DNA of 64,000 nt from Acidobacteriota bacterium (lineage in GTDB: Bacteria > Acidobacteriota > Terriglobia > Acidiferrales > UBA7541), in NCBI GenBank assembly GCA_013287135.1, contig JABDEK010000006.1:17202-81201 (forward strand). Direction: 5' to 3'. Positions within the stretch are counted from its first letter, which is position 1. Every line of letters starts with the position of its first letter. Positions 9,856-24,110 of this stretch are shown here, in pieces. The position numbers and the translations under genes were made by a program. A model generated the notes under the pieces. The model made no database searches, was not told the DNA's origin, and worked only from the letters and a program-made list of their open reading frames with translations.

Positions 9856-12675
9856 TTACTGGGAGTGCGAAATTAAAACGGCGTCGGTGACGACGTGCCC
9901 GTTTGCGTAGATAATTTTCTTGCCGTCGGGAGACAGAGCATAGGCGCCCCATTTGAAATCCGATCCGAGGTTCATCAATTGTTTGACGGGAAGCGCCTTT
10001 GCACCGGTTGACGAAACCGGCTGGGCCCACAGCGTGACAACTCCATCCTTAAGGGACGGATAAAGAACCGCGCGGCCATCTTTTGTCCAAGCGAGTTTTT
10101 GGCCGCCGTCTCCGTTCAACGCGACATCCTGGGGTAAATCATACGTGCTCTGGATTTCGCCACCGTTCAGCCCAATGATAGCGAGTAGCTTGGTAGTTTT
10201 GGTGGGGTCGGGAGTATAGACTACCGCAACGGAACTCCCATCTGGCGAGATCGTGGGACTCTCCGCTTCCATCTTGCTGATCTCCGCCACCGCGCCGCCA
10301 TCAATGCCACTTTTCATTAACCGATTCACAGGATCTAGGACATTAACGTAAACCACAAATTTGCCATCCGGCGAGCAAGCAGGCTGAATATCAATTTTAT
10401 CTGTCGATAATTGTGTAACGTTGGTCCCGTCGATGTCCGCGCGCCATATGGTGCTGCCTCCTCCGGAGCCTCGGGAGCTAAAAATAAAATGGCGACCGTC
10501 TCCGCACCCGGAAAGCCAGACGGGGGATTCGGCGCTAGGCGAAATATCGCGGATATTTGTGCCGTCGGGCGTGGTACTCGCCAGTCGAAGCGCTCCGGAC
10601 GAGTAGTAACCATAGATAATCTTGTCCCCAGGAACCCATACAATTCCGGAAATACCGTCGGCACGATTGATGCCACTCGTAATTTGTCGTGGTGGCGACA
10701 GCGACGCGCTGCTGCCGAAATTTGTGATCCAGAGGTTCCCGGTGAGGCCCACTTGCACTGTGGCTAGAGTCGATCCATCCGACGTAATGCTGGCATCGAT
10801 GTAGAAATTCAAATCGTTTGTGATTCTGCGCGACTCGCCTCCTGGATAACTCACTTCAAATAACTGAGAGTTCAAAGATGTCTTGTTGACGCGCGCTGGG
10901 AAAAGAACTGCAGACCCTGCGGGTAGCCAAGCCATCTGGTCTGGCACGATCCAGTCGCTCGAACCGAGCCGAGTCTTGGTCTTGGAGTCTACTTCTACGG
11001 TCTCAACCGTAAATTTGTTGAACTCACCGTCGGGATTGTCTGCTATTGCAATTCTTTTTCCGTCCGGAGACCATGCCGGACCTGCGCTGGAAAAAAAGTT
11101 CGGACGGTTAAGCGTGAATAAAATTTGCTCCCGGGATCCATCCGCATTCGCAACCAATAAGCTTGAGTTCTTTAATTTGGTGGAATACCGCACAAAAACG
11201 AATTGCTTTCCATCCGGGGAAAAGCTAATCGGGCTGTCCACATCGGCGATCACTTGATGCGGAGAGCCGCCCAAGGAAGGCACTTGAAAGAGTGTACCAA
11301 GTTCGGCAGATTCGTCGCGTTTCACAAAATAAAGATAATTTCCGTCGAGCGAAAATGTAAGGCCTTCAATCTCCCCTGGAGAACCAATTTCAACCTGCAC
11401 GGTGCTTCCTGTAGCCAATTGGCGAATCCAAATTGCGTGGGTGCCTTTTTCGTCGGCAACATAGCAAAGCCATTTGCCGTCACTCGAGATTGCAACGGAG
11501 TGAATATTGCCGGTGGAGGTCACCGGCGTGATCGTCATTTGCGAGAAAGAGGATGGGTTTTCGTGGCGTGGTGTTCGAAGGTGCAGGAACAAAGCGACCA
11601 TCGCAACGAGTCCCACGATAACGGGAATGATTTTCGCTATAGTGCGCCAGCCTAATGTTGGGGGTGTGACCGCAGCGGCTGTAGTCTGCGCACTTGCGGG
11701 AGGGAGCGTGGCTGCCGACGGCGCCGCATAAGTTCCCGATCGGGCTCCGCCGCCTGCGCCAGACCATGCGCTGCCACTGGCACTAACGGGGCGCCCTGAG
11801 TCAGAATCTCGTTTAAGACGCTTCAGATCTCCACGAAGCTCCGCAGCCGTTTGATAACGAAGCTCTCGGTCTTTTTCAAGGGACTTGCCAATGATCTCTT
11901 CCAGTTTCGGCGGTACGTTGGGATTCAAAGACGTTGGCGCAGCCGGAGTTCGATTCAAAATCGAATCGAAAATGACCGCCGAAGTATTACCGGTAAAAGC
12001 CGCCTGTCCCGTAGCCATCTCGTACAACACTGCGCCCAGACTGAAAAGATCGGTGCGCGCGTCTAACTCTTCGCCGCGCGCTTGCTCGGGAGACATATAG
12101 GCGATGGTGCCAATCGCAGAACCAGGGCTTGTAAGCAAAAGATTGTTTGAGGTGATGTCGGTCGCCGTACGACCGGCGCCTACGGATTCCGCAACGCGCC
12201 GTGACTCGGTTTGTTTTGCGAGACCGAAATCCAAAATCTTGGCTTGCGAACGAGTGGTGATAAAAATATTTGCGGGCTTGATGTCGCGATGAAGGATGCC
12301 GCGCGCGTGGGCTGCATCCAACGCGTCCGCGATTTGCGTGCCGAGATCCAACAAAACATCGGTGGCAAGCGGCCGTCCGGAAATTCGTTCCCTCAGCGTC
12401 TGCCCTTCGAGCAGCTCCATTACGAGAAACGGCCGCCCGTTATGCGAGCCCACGTCGTAAATCGTGGAGATCCCGGGATGGTTCAACGAGGATGCGGCTC
12501 TAGCTTCACGCTGGAACCGCTCTAAAGATCCAGAATCGCGCGCTAGATCTTCGGACAGGAATTTCAGCGCCACTTGGCGGCCGAGCCGCGTATCTTCTGC
12601 GCGGTAAACTTGGCCCATGCCGCCGCTTCCCAAGGGATCGATGATGCGGTAATGCGATATAGTTTCGCCCAACAT
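9856..12675 (-). CDS. Serine/threonine protein kinase with C-terminal TolB/WD40-like beta-propeller repeats
   Basis: '[40 protein letters not shown]', '[12 protein letters not shown]', 'DFGLAK', then repeated 'SPDGK' blades. ORF track extends to 12864; the start at 12675 is preferred by family alignment. Confidence 0.92.
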   Translation of the reverse strand: MLGETISHYRIIDPLGSGGMGQVYRAEDTRLGRQVALKFLSEDLARDSGSLERFQREARAASSLNHPGISTIYDVGSHNGRPFLVMELLEGQTLRERISGRPLATDVLLDLGTQIADALDAAHARGILHRDIKPANIFITTRSQAKILDFGLAKQTESRRVAESVGAGRTATDITSNNLLLTSPGSAIGTIAYMSPEQARGEELDARTDLFSLGAVLYEMATGQAAFTGNTSAVIFDSILNRTPAAPTSLNPNVPPKLEEIIGKSLEKDRELRYQTAAELRGDLKRLKRDSDSGRPVSASGSAWSGAGGGARSGTYAAPSAATLPPASAQTTAAAVTPPTLGWRTIAKIIPVIVGLVAMVALFLHLRTPRHENPSSFSQMTITPVTSTGNIHSVAISSDGKWLCYVADEKGTHAIWIRQLATGSTVQVEIGSPGEIEGLTFSLDGNYLYFVKRDESAELGTLFQVPSLGGSPHQVIADVDSPISFSPDGKQFVFVRYSTKLKNSSLLVANADGSREQILFTLNRPNFFSSAGPAWSPDGKRIAIADNPDGEFNKFTVETVEVDSKTKTRLGSSDWIVPDQMAWLPAGSAVLFPARVNKTSLNSQLFEVSYPGGESRRITNDLNFYIDASITSDGSTLATVQVGLTGNLWITNFGSSASLSPPRQITSGINRADGISGIVWVPGDKIIYGYYSSGALRLASTTPDGTNIRDISPSAESPVWLSGCGDGRHFIFSSRGSGGGSTIWRADIDGTNVTQLSTDKIDIQPACSPDGKFVVYVNVLDPVNRLMKSGIDGGAVAEISKMEAESPTISPDGSSVAVVYTPDPTKTTKLLAIIGLNGGEIQSTYDLPQDVALNGDGGQKLAWTKDGRAVLYPSLKDGVVTLWAQPVSSTGAKALPVKQLMNLGSDFKWGAYALSPDGKKIIYANGHVVTDAVLISHSQ

Positions 12676-12928
12676 TCGCACCAACATCGTAAACAACTCA
12701 CGAGTAGCACGCAAGCGCTCACAACAATTCAACAAACAGCGCTTCGCGTAAGCGCTAGGAAACTTTTTAAGAATGTCAAAAAAACGCCGTGCCCTGCCCG
12801 TCATGGTCCGCCCATCAAATACTACGATTATCGTGACAACTTTTTTTGGTTGCCTGGGTTTCACTTCCAGCAGCCGATAGGGCTCTGGCCCTCGGCAATT
12901 ATCGAATACCTAAATTGGGAGAAAATTA

Positions 12929-13782
12929 ATGTTCATCCGCAAAGGTATGGGTGTGTTCGCGGTGTGTTTCGCTGCACTTTTGCTTTCCAGTTGCGGCGGA
13001 GGTTCTAGCAGTTCTACTTCTTCGCCAGCTCCAAGCACTCAAGCGTCCGTATTTACAATTGGCACCGACGCTCCGCTTCCAAGCGTAGTGTCTTGCCAAA
13101 TTATGGTGACCGGCATCACGATTTTCAACGGTACAACAAATGTAAGCGTATTATCTCAACCACAGGTGATAGATTTCGCGCAGTTCAACGGCCTGCATCA
13201 GCTTGTTGACCTAAGCTCGGTGCCAACTGGCACGTACACATCGGCCACGGTCACGATTGCATCCCCGGTTATTGGATACATTAACGTGAATCCGCCGAAT
13301 CCTCCCACGGCGTCCTCGATCAACGGGACTCTTTCGCAATTTTCCGTAACCGTAGATTTCGCTCAGCCTTTCGTTCTGCAAAGTAGTGACCTGGTCGGCC
13401 TGCGCGTGGAATTTGATTTGCACCAGTCAATACAAACGGATACCAACTCACAACATCGAATGGCGCGGACACCCTAACCGTTCACCGGGTCATCTTGAGG
13501 CGTCAAGGCCAAGCCGGCTCGTGGGTCCCCGGTAGCACCATCGTGCAGTCTGGAAATATGGGAAGCTTCCAGCTAAACGACGAGTGGACCGCAGGAGTTC
13601 TGTTGCCGAGTCCGCTTACCGTGCTCACGACTAACGGCACAAACTTCATAAATCTGAGCGGTTTAGGTGTGCTTACCGGCGCCGGGCCGATTCAGATTCG
13701 CGTGGTTGGTTTCATACTGATCAATCAAACGACGGGTCAGCCGGTGATGGTGGCTCGTTCAGTGGAACAACTCAGTTCATAA
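12929..13782 (+). pseudogene. DUF4382-like lipoprotein, reading frame broken near 13425-13440
   Basis: ORFs 12929-13477 (lipobox-like LLLSSCGGG) and 13495-13782 are two parts of one protein in different frames. Frame-1 translation upstream of 13495 reads 'NGYQLTTSNGADTLTVHRVILRRQGQAGSW...', continuing the domain. Could be an assembly or base-call error. Confidence 0.65.
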
Positions 13783-13804
13783 CTGATGCAAAACAGCCGT
13801 TAGC

Positions 13805-13846
13805 GCCGCTGTCCCGTTTCCCGGTACGCCGGAGCGGGGCAGCGGC
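13805..13846 (+). terminator. Hairpin, probable intrinsic terminator
   Basis: GCCGCTGtCCCG ... CGGGGCAGCGGC stem just after the DUF4382 ORF, followed by ATTCTTGTT. Confidence 0.55.
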
Positions 13847-13928
13847 ATTCTTGTTGGAGAACTATTGCGATACCGACGAACCATGCTTCGAACTGCGCAC
13901 TTCAATCAGACAGGAAGGTTTTTCGAAA

Positions 13929-14150
13929 CTAACGAGTCCACCACGCGACTGCGACGCCGGCTGCGACCGCAGCCACTATCGTCAGGGTCAGCCAACGTGG
14001 CGGCATTTCTAGCTCGGGTACTTTTAGTTTGATTGATTTCGGAATCTTGATGGTGTGGACCGAGCGTTCTTGCGGAACTGGCACTCCGGGTATTCGAGGT
14101 TGCTCAGGCTTAAAAGGATCGCGTGGCTGATTTTCGTCGGACATAACCAT
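13929..14150 (-). CDS. Small single-TM protein of unknown function
   Basis: 73 aa, Pro-rich N-terminus, C-terminal TM 'WLTLTIVAAVAAGVAVAWW'. Confidence 0.55.
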   Translation of the reverse strand: MVMSDENQPRDPFKPEQPRIPGVPVPQERSVHTIKIPKSIKLKVPELEMPPRWLTLTIVAAVAAGVAVAWWTR

Positions 14151-14275
14151 CCAATGAAAGGGAGGTCCAGATTGAATGGTCCACTGTCAAATTGCAAGAT
14201 AGCTACGCACGATTGCTGTTAACCCTTTCGCATGAATACTATTCAGGAAGAAAACCTCAATGGCGGCAGCGACGC

Positions 14276-14617
14276 TCAAGCGTGGCGTTCAATTTGCACT
14301 GAATGGTGCGCAACATATTCTTGAAGGTTTGCTAGAATCAAAAGCAGTTCCAGCATGCGCTCCCGTTGCTCGGGTTTCGGTTCGTCCGCGCCCTCTTCCA
14401 GGTTATTCACAATCGTCAGCGCATCCGAGAGCAGACATTGAAGTCCGGCCGGATCAATGGTGCGGCCTTCGCGGCATCGTCCCAGCGCTAAATCCGTGCG
14501 CACAAAAGCTTCATCTACAAAATGGTCCAGGCATAGCTGTAGGCCGGCGAGCGCTGTTGGAATCGAGTTAGCACACCCGGCCCTTTGACATTTCCCGGGT
14601 ACGTTCGCGTCCATCAC
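14276..14617 (-). CDS. Hypothetical protein
   Basis: 113 aa, 'CQRAGCANSIPTALAGLQLCLDHFVDEAF'; no overlapping better ORF. Confidence 0.6.
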   Translation of the reverse strand: MMDANVPGKCQRAGCANSIPTALAGLQLCLDHFVDEAFVRTDLALGRCREGRTIDPAGLQCLLSDALTIVNNLEEGADEPKPEQRERMLELLLILANLQEYVAHHSVQIERHA

Positions 14618-14760
14618 ACACCCCAGTTTCTCGAGTAGTTATTACCTCAAGTTAGGCGCGAGAGTAGCACATTTTTTTGGGAGCAAGCGAAGATGCGCCG
14701 AAAAGCGCAATAGCGTGTCGAAAACGTCGGCAGTATTCGAGGCATCTCACACAAAATGAT

Positions 14761-14788
14761 AAAAGGGGCGCTCAAATGCACCCCTTTT
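14761..14788 (-). terminator. Intrinsic terminator of the DUF4097 gene
   Basis: AAAAGGGG-cgctcaaatgca-CCCCTTTT stem directly downstream of the stop at 14800, T-rich tail on the minus strand. Confidence 0.65.
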
Positions 14789-14799
14789 CTCAACGCTGT

Positions 14800-15783
14800 T
14801 TAGCGAATTTCGATGCTGCCTGAACTTGTGCTGAGTTCCACCAAGGGACCGCCCGCGCCTACTTTGCCTTGTAACTCTCGAGGGCTGATCTTGCCTTGAA
14901 TACTTATTTCGTGGGCCGTCTCGATATTTCCGGAGTTCGTTCGCGCAACCAGGTTGAATGCGGCTTGCGGCGGGAAATCCACGCTAACGCTTCCTGACCC
15001 GCTGTGTAGTCTCCAGTCGCCGATCGGAACACCTTGAGCAGCGATGCTTCCGCTGCCGGTCGTGACCTTGGCCCCGCCTTTCACGCCTTTCATCTCCACA
15101 TCGCCCGAGCCGGTGCTGATCTCCACATCACCGGCGGCGGTTTGTTCCAATTTCACGTCCCCGCTGCCGCTTGAGGCGGTCATTCCGCCAGCAATCCCAA
15201 TCGCTCGTATTGTTCCGCTGCCTGCGGACGCTTGGGCATTTCCACGAACCGTTTCCAGTTCAATGTCGCCCGATCCAGTTCTCACGCGCACTTCACCACC
15301 AATGTTTTTCACATGCAAACTACCGGACCCGCTGTTCATATCGGCTGGACCGCTGATTCCATCCGCTCTTTGATCACCCGATCCGGATTCAGACCGCAGC
15401 TTCGTTTGTGACGGTGCGACCAGTTCGTAGCTAATCGAAATATTGTGTTTCCAATCGCGGTTTTCGATGTGGCCTATGCGAATCGTATTCCCGCTTTGTT
15501 CGATCGGAGGATTGTTTTCGATTTCGTGGATATGCTGCTCAACATCGCCCCAGCCGCTGCCGTGGATCTTAGCGTGAATTTCTACTTTGGATGAATCACC
15601 AGTGCGCAAGGTAATGTCACCAGAACCGGTTTGCACGTCCAAATCTACGGCGCCGGTTACATTCAAAGTGCGATCAAAATGACCTTCGCTGCTTCCGGCG
15701 AAAAGCGGAGACGCGGCCATAGCGACGGCCAACGCCACCATTCCGAGCAATCCCGAAACTGCGCGGATGCGAACTTTCATCAT
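14800..15783 (-). CDS. DUF4097-family beta-strand-repeat protein, exported
   Basis: Signal peptide and repeated (S/T)GSGD/S motifs (TGSGDITL, SGSGDQRA, TGSGDIELE, SGSGDVKLE, TGSGDVEMK...). Confidence 0.88.
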   Translation of the reverse strand: MMKVRIRAVSGLLGMVALAVAMAASPLFAGSSEGHFDRTLNVTGAVDLDVQTGSGDITLRTGDSSKVEIHAKIHGSGWGDVEQHIHEIENNPPIEQSGNTIRIGHIENRDWKHNISISYELVAPSQTKLRSESGSGDQRADGISGPADMNSGSGSLHVKNIGGEVRVRTGSGDIELETVRGNAQASAGSGTIRAIGIAGGMTASSGSGDVKLEQTAAGDVEISTGSGDVEMKGVKGGAKVTTGSGSIAAQGVPIGDWRLHSGSGSVSVDFPPQAAFNLVARTNSGNIETAHEISIQGKISPRELQGKVGAGGPLVELSTSSGSIEIR

Positions 15784-15878
15784 TTTCCTCCTAGGCGAAT
15801 TGGTGCTGTCTAGGCAAAGGTACGCAATATCTCGGAAAAAAGTTCAGACGGAGAATATCGAGCACCGAGCTTAAGCCG

Positions 15879-18875
<2,997 letters not shown>

Positions 18876-19163
18876 AATTTCGGCTATGTTCCTTCAGAGT
18901 TATGCTTTACGCGCGAAGGCCTGCCAGTATCTTCAATCCCGCAAACCTAAAACTCTATTGTATCCGCTCGCGCGTCTTCGTGCAAAGCGCCCCATTCATC
19001 CTCGTTTTCGCCTGATTTTCACCTGTTTTTTGGGGCCTGTCCGAAAAGTACCTTCGTACTTGGACTTTCGACCAGCATCTTTTTCCGCACGCATTCGCTA
19101 GCCTTTAGATACGAAGTCACGAAGTCCTAGGCGCCGCAGGCCTATTTTCGCCCGGAGTTTTGC

Positions 19164-19922
19164 ATGTCGCTCGTAGCTCGCATAGCGCTCTTGTTTTTCG
19201 CCGTCAGTATGTTAACTCCGGCAGCCGCGTTTGCTCGCCCGCCACAGTCCACATCTCCTGAGGGCCAGCTTTTCAATTCCGTGAATCGTGAACGCGCCGC
19301 CCAGGGCCTGCCGATCCTCCAGTGGGACGACGCGCTGGCCTCCGCCGCTCGCGGCCACGCCAGCCAGATGGCGCTGCATAATTTAATGTCTCACCAGCTT
19401 CCCGGTGAGCCGGAATTGATCGCCCGCGCCAACGCCGCTGGCGTTCGGTTCAGCGTTATCGCGGAAAACGTAGCCATCGGTCCCGACGCTTCCACGATCC
19501 ATACTGCTTGGATGCATTCTCCCGGCCATCGAGCAAATATCCTCAGACCCGAGCTCAACGTACTTGGCATCGCCGTCGTACTGGGAAGCGGGGGCCTCTT
19601 CGCCGTACAAGATTTCGCACAAACTTCCGCGAATTTGAATCTCGCTCAACAAGAACAACGAATGGTCTCACTTTTAGCCGCGCGTGGCCTGCAAGCCACT
19701 GCTTCTCCGGAAGCTCAACAATTCTGTAATGCGCAGCGCGCGTACATGGGGAACCACTCGGCCACCATCCTGCGTTTCGAAACTACAGACCTGAGCACAC
19801 TACCGGCTTCGCTGGAGCAGAAAATTCAAGACCGTTCATTTCGCACTGCAACTGTAGCCGCATGCACGCCCGCTAACTCGTCGGGCTTCTCTCGCTTCCG
19901 CCTTGCCGTACTTCTTTTCTGA
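19164..19922 (+). CDS. CAP (SCP/PR1-like) domain secreted protein
   Basis: 'LFNSVNRERAAQGLPILQWDDALASAARGHASQMA', 'HSPGHRANIL'. Confidence 0.88.
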   Translation: MSLVARIALLFFAVSMLTPAAAFARPPQSTSPEGQLFNSVNRERAAQGLPILQWDDALASAARGHASQMALHNLMSHQLPGEPELIARANAAGVRFSVIAENVAIGPDASTIHTAWMHSPGHRANILRPELNVLGIAVVLGSGGLFAVQDFAQTSANLNLAQQEQRMVSLLAARGLQATASPEAQQFCNAQRAYMGNHSATILRFETTDLSTLPASLEQKIQDRSFRTATVAACTPANSSGFSRFRLAVLLF

Positions 19923-20048
19923 GTGCTCGCTAGCTCTGCGAAAAGCAGTCTATCTCTCTTGCCGCCATCGATTCACAGGTCTATCATTGAAAGCTCATCA
20001 ATGCGATTTGTAGTTGGAAGTAATCTGTATTTATTTGAAAGGAAAACC

Positions 20049-20903
20049 ATGGCAAGCGGACCAACTGGACCAGCGGCAGGCAAGCGTTTGCAGGATAAAG
20101 CGCCAATCACCGGCGTGAAAAATCTCGTCGCGGTCGCCAGTGGCAAAGGTGGAGTAGGGAAGACCACCGTCGCCGTAAATCTTGCGATCGCGCTCAAAAA
20201 TATGGGCAACGCGGTGGGCTTACTTGACGCAGACGTTTACGGTCCCAACGTCCCCGTCATGCTCGGCACCAATGAACAGCCTCGCGCCGTGGACGAGCGC
20301 ACCATCATCCCGGTGGAAGCTTATGGTCTGAAAATGATTTCCATGGGCCTGCTGAATCCTGGTGACAAGCCCCTCGTCTGGCGCGGCCCCATGCTTCATA
20401 GCGTGATCCAGCAATTTCTGCGTAGCACGCAATGGGGCGCGCTCGACTACCTCATCGTGGACCTGCCGCCCGGCACTGGTGATGTTCAACTCACGCTGAT
20501 TCAGAGTGTTTCCGTTAGCGGCGCGGTAGTGGTTACCACACCTTCCATCGTCGCTCTCGCTGACGTGCGCAAAGCGATCGAGATGTTCCGGCAAGTGAAT
20601 GTCGAGATTCTTGGCGTGGTCGAGAACATGAGCTATTTCAACTGCCCGCATTGCAAAGGTCGCATCGACGTATTCGGCCACGGCGAAGGCCAGCACATGG
20701 CGAAAACTTTCGGCGTGCCGTTCCTTGGCGAGATTGAAATCGATCCGCAGATTCGCATCGGTGGCGATACCGGTAAGCCCGTTGCCTCGCTCGGCGAAGA
20801 TGCTCCGGGCAGTAAGAGCATTTATGCCATGGCTCGCAATGTCGTCGCGCGGGTCGAAGTCGTGAACCAATCCGCCGGCGCTCCGGTTGTCCAGATTTTG
20901 TAG
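20049..20903 (+). CDS. Mrp/NBP35-family Fe-S carrier P-loop ATPase
   Basis: 'VAVASGKGGVGKTTVAVNLAIAL', 'LLDADVYGPNVPVMLG', 'FNCPHCKG'. The ORF track starts at 19923; ATG at 20049 fits the family start better. Confidence 0.92.
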   Translation: MASGPTGPAAGKRLQDKAPITGVKNLVAVASGKGGVGKTTVAVNLAIALKNMGNAVGLLDADVYGPNVPVMLGTNEQPRAVDERTIIPVEAYGLKMISMGLLNPGDKPLVWRGPMLHSVIQQFLRSTQWGALDYLIVDLPPGTGDVQLTLIQSVSVSGAVVVTTPSIVALADVRKAIEMFRQVNVEILGVVENMSYFNCPHCKGRIDVFGHGEGQHMAKTFGVPFLGEIEIDPQIRIGGDTGKPVASLGEDAPGSKSIYAMARNVVARVEVVNQSAGAPVVQIL

Positions 20904-20991
20904 TGGCGAACGTTGGCGCGGTTTGGCGCTACCATCTTCGATCATTGACCGCGGTTGACAGGGGCAATACCGGGAGAAACCAGTCCGATTG

Positions 20992-21696
20992 CTAATGTGC
21001 TCTTTGGGCTGTTGCGTTGCCGTTCGCTAACATCACCACGAGCCGCGCAACTTCTTCGGGTTCCATGGCTGTGCTGTCCACTACCACCGCATCACGAGCA
21101 CGCACCAGTGGGGAAGTGGAGCGTTCCAAGTCGCGCCGGTCTCTTTCCCGAATTTCCTCCAGAGTTTTTTGCAGATCGATGGCGTCGCCTTTCTGTTCGT
21201 GTTCGCGCCACCGGCGTTCCGCGCGCACCTCCGGCGAGGCAGTAAGAAAAATTTTCAACTGCGCGTCAGGGAAAACTACGCTTCCGATGTCGCGCCCTTC
21301 CATCACCACGCCGCCCTGCTGACCCGCGCGTCGCTGCTCGGCCACAAGTACCTTCCGAACGCCGGGATTCACCGCAATTTTTGACGCGGCCTGCGAAACT
21401 TCCGGCGATCGAATCTCTCGGGTCACATCTTCCCCGTCCAAGAACACACGCTGGCCGGCTTCTTCCGCGCGCAAGTCGATGCGAGTGTCCTGCGCGAGAT
21501 CGACAAGAGCGTGTGCGTCCGCATCTTTCGGGGAAAGTTTGTGGCGCAACACTTTCAGCGCAAGCGCGCGATACATTGCACCCGTATCTACGTAAACGTA
21601 GCCAAGTATTTCCGCCACGTGACGTGCCAGCGTGCTCTTGCCCGAACCGACGGGCCCGTCAATCGCGATAATCAATTTTTTTGGCGGCGTGGCCAT
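20992..21696 (-). CDS. cmk: Cytidylate kinase
   Basis: 'IAIDGPVGSGKSTLARHVAEILGYVYVDTGAMYRALALK', 'EGRDIGSVVFPDAQLKIFLTASPEVRAERR'. Confidence 0.96.
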   Translation of the reverse strand: MATPPKKLIIAIDGPVGSGKSTLARHVAEILGYVYVDTGAMYRALALKVLRHKLSPKDADAHALVDLAQDTRIDLRAEEAGQRVFLDGEDVTREIRSPEVSQAASKIAVNPGVRKVLVAEQRRAGQQGGVVMEGRDIGSVVFPDAQLKIFLTASPEVRAERRWREHEQKGDAIDLQKTLEEIRERDRRDLERSTSPLVRARDAVVVDSTAMEPEEVARLVVMLANGNATAQRAH

Positions 21697-21708
21697 TAGG
21701 GAATAATC

Positions 21709-23679
21709 TCAGATTCTTTTGAAAGCTTTTTCGATTTCACGCACGGAATAGCGCAAAACAATTGGGCGGCCGTGCGGACAACTCATCGGGTATTCCGTTT
21801 TCGCCAGCTCGCCGAGGAGCCATTGCATTTTTGTCTGATCCAGCGGGGTATTCACTTTGATTGCCGCATGGCACGAGGTCGAGGCGGCAATCTTCGCTTG
21901 CAGCGAATCGATCGAAATTGCCTGGTTTTCGCGCGCGATTCCGTCCAGGATTTCATAAAGCAGCTTCTCTGCGTCTCCGCTCGATATGCCCGCAGGCGCG
22001 GCTTGAATCGCCACACTTCGTGCGCCCATCAGCTCGGCTTCGAACCCGTTCGCGCGCAGTTCGTCTCCTATTTGCTCGAAAATTACTAATTGACGCGGAT
22101 TTAGTTCCACGATCAGCGGCACTAGCATTCGCTGGCCGCCAAGTTCGCCTTCGCGCCGAGCGCGCAAATGCTGCTCGAATAGAACGCGCTCGTGAGCCAC
22201 GTGTTGATCGATAATCCACAGCCCCTCGGCGTTTACTGCCACGATAAAGCTGCTGCTTACCTGCCCCAGCGGCTTCAAGTCCACAATTTGGTCGGGGCTT
22301 GGCAAAGTGCCAGGAGCAACGGCCGGAGCTACGTCGGCAATTGAGGTTCCGAGCGCATCCCTCTGCACATCAGAGAATTCGCTGCCATTGCCGGTTCCAA
22401 ACTGCAGGCGTTGAGGAACCGGTCTGTCCGGCATTCCGGAATGCTCGAATCCCTCAGCCTTCTCAGCGGACGCGGTGAACCCCGGAATTTCAGCTCGAGG
22501 TGGACCCGGAAATGCCTTCGCGTCCGACATCGGCGCGTAGCCTTCCATGCTTCCCGCCGACGACGAAGAGGATATACCGCTGGCGTTCCCGTCTCCCGCT
22601 GCAGCCGCACGCGTGGCCGCAAACCCCGGAACTGGACGCGCATGCGAAAGCGCCAGTCGCAATGAATCGCGCGTGAAGTCATGAACGAACTGCGGATGGC
22701 GGAAGCGCACCTCGATTTTCGCGGGGTGAACGTTTACATCGACTCCTTCGTACGGCAATTCCAGGAAGAGAAGCACGCAAGGGAATACTCCCGGCGGCAT
22801 GATGTTGCGATAAGCCTCGCCGATCGCGTGCAGCAGAAGGCGGTCGCGCACCAAGCGCCGGTTCACAAAAATATAAATTCCGTTCCGGTTGGTACGCTGC
22901 ACTTCCGGCCGAGAGGTGAACCCGCTCACGCGGAGCGTAGCCGCTCGCTCTTCGGCTTCGAGCGGCGGTTCGCTGATAGCGCTTCGCACAGGGCCTTCTG
23001 TGAGCGGAATTTCCGTCAACTCGCTTAGCGCCTGACTTCCGAAAATCTGATACACGCGCTCGGAAAGTTTTTCCACCGGCGTGCAATTAAGAATTTCCTG
23101 CGTGGGGGTCTTCAGCAGAAATTGGCAGTCGGGATGCGCCAACGCGTAGTGCGTGACAAGCGAAGCGATGTGGCCGAGCTCGGTAGTTTCTGATTTAAGG
23201 AACTTTCGCCGCGCCGGCACACAATAAAAAATGTCCGCTGCGCTGATCGACGTCCCCGCAGGCAGGCCTGCTGGTTTCACACTGATTAGTTTTCCGCCTG
23301 CAAATTCAACACGCGTGCCTTGTTCGTCCTCGGCCGAACGCGTTTCAAGTACAAGCCTCGAAATTGAAGCAATTGAAGGCAGCGCTTCTCCACGAAAACC
23401 CAGCGTTGAAATAGAGAGCAAATCGTCCGCGATGAGCAACTTAGAGGTGGCATGGCGCTCGAAGGCCAACAAAGCGTCGTCATGGTGCATTCCCGTGCCG
23501 TCGTCGATCACGCGAATCATGCGCTTGCCGCCAGATTCGGCTTCAATGCGGATCGAGCGCGCGCCGGCGTCCAACGCGTTTTCGAGCAACTCTTTCACCA
23601 CCGAGGCGGGCCGTTCCACGACTTCGCCTGCGGCGATTTTGTTGGCTACGTTTTCCGCGAGTATGCGTATGCGGCTCAT
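21709..23679 (-). CDS. mutL: DNA mismatch repair protein MutL
   Basis: 'IAAGEVVERPASVVKELLENALDAGA', 'GFRGEALPSIASISRL', 'CPHGRPIVLRYS'. Confidence 0.97.
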   Translation of the reverse strand: MSRIRILAENVANKIAAGEVVERPASVVKELLENALDAGARSIRIEAESGGKRMIRVIDDGTGMHHDDALLAFERHATSKLLIADDLLSISTLGFRGEALPSIASISRLVLETRSAEDEQGTRVEFAGGKLISVKPAGLPAGTSISAADIFYCVPARRKFLKSETTELGHIASLVTHYALAHPDCQFLLKTPTQEILNCTPVEKLSERVYQIFGSQALSELTEIPLTEGPVRSAISEPPLEAEERAATLRVSGFTSRPEVQRTNRNGIYIFVNRRLVRDRLLLHAIGEAYRNIMPPGVFPCVLLFLELPYEGVDVNVHPAKIEVRFRHPQFVHDFTRDSLRLALSHARPVPGFAATRAAAAGDGNASGISSSSSAGSMEGYAPMSDAKAFPGPPRAEIPGFTASAEKAEGFEHSGMPDRPVPQRLQFGTGNGSEFSDVQRDALGTSIADVAPAVAPGTLPSPDQIVDLKPLGQVSSSFIVAVNAEGLWIIDQHVAHERVLFEQHLRARREGELGGQRMLVPLIVELNPRQLVIFEQIGDELRANGFEAELMGARSVAIQAAPAGISSGDAEKLLYEILDGIARENQAISIDSLQAKIAASTSCHAAIKVNTPLDQTKMQWLLGELAKTEYPMSCPHGRPIVLRYSVREIEKAFKRI

Positions 23680-24110
23680 AAAAGGTGTTTCGTTGGCTTC
23701 ATGTTTGGAAACTTAGGATCGAGGGCATTGCGAGCATCTTCAGCGCGAATCTTGTCGTCCTCGTCCTTTTCTTCCTGCGCCACGCTGCGAAGAAAGATGC
23801 GCGTGCCGAACAAGCTTGCTGTGAACACGATGACCACAAGCGTAACACCGAGCCACTGCGGGAACTCAGACATTTGCACCATAATCAAAAAAATAAAGCC
23901 AATCGAGACGCCCAGAACGAGCAGCACCATGAATTGCGGGCGAAGCGCAAGCTTGCGCATAGCCCGAATCAAAAGAATCATACCCGCCGCCACCGCAACC
24001 GGTATCAGCAGCAGCAACCGATAGGAAATTGCGCGCTCTGAACCAATTCGACTGTCATTTTTCTCCCTGCTTGATTGCGATACCCAATTCGTCGAGCTGA
24101 GACGCGTCAA
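23676..24110 (-). CDS. Small membrane protein of unknown function
   Basis: 144 aa with three predicted TM stretches; overlaps both mutL start and aspS end; true start probably internal. Confidence 0.55.
   Translation of the reverse strand: MTRLSSTNWVSQSSREKNDSRIGSERAISYRLLLLIPVAVAAGMILLIRAMRKLALRPQFMVLLVLGVSIGFIFLIMVQMSEFPQWLGVTLVVIVFTASLFGTRIFLRSVAQEEKDEDDKIRAEDARNALDPKFPNMKPTKHLL

Noticed and set aside
15044-15373. Pro/Ser/Thr-rich 109-aa ORF
   Set aside because: Complement of the GSGD-repeat-coding DUF4097 gene; repetitiveness is inherited from the opposite strand.
20220-20945. 241-aa minus-strand ORF
   Set aside because: Antisense to the Mrp-family ATPase gene, which has clear P-loop motifs.
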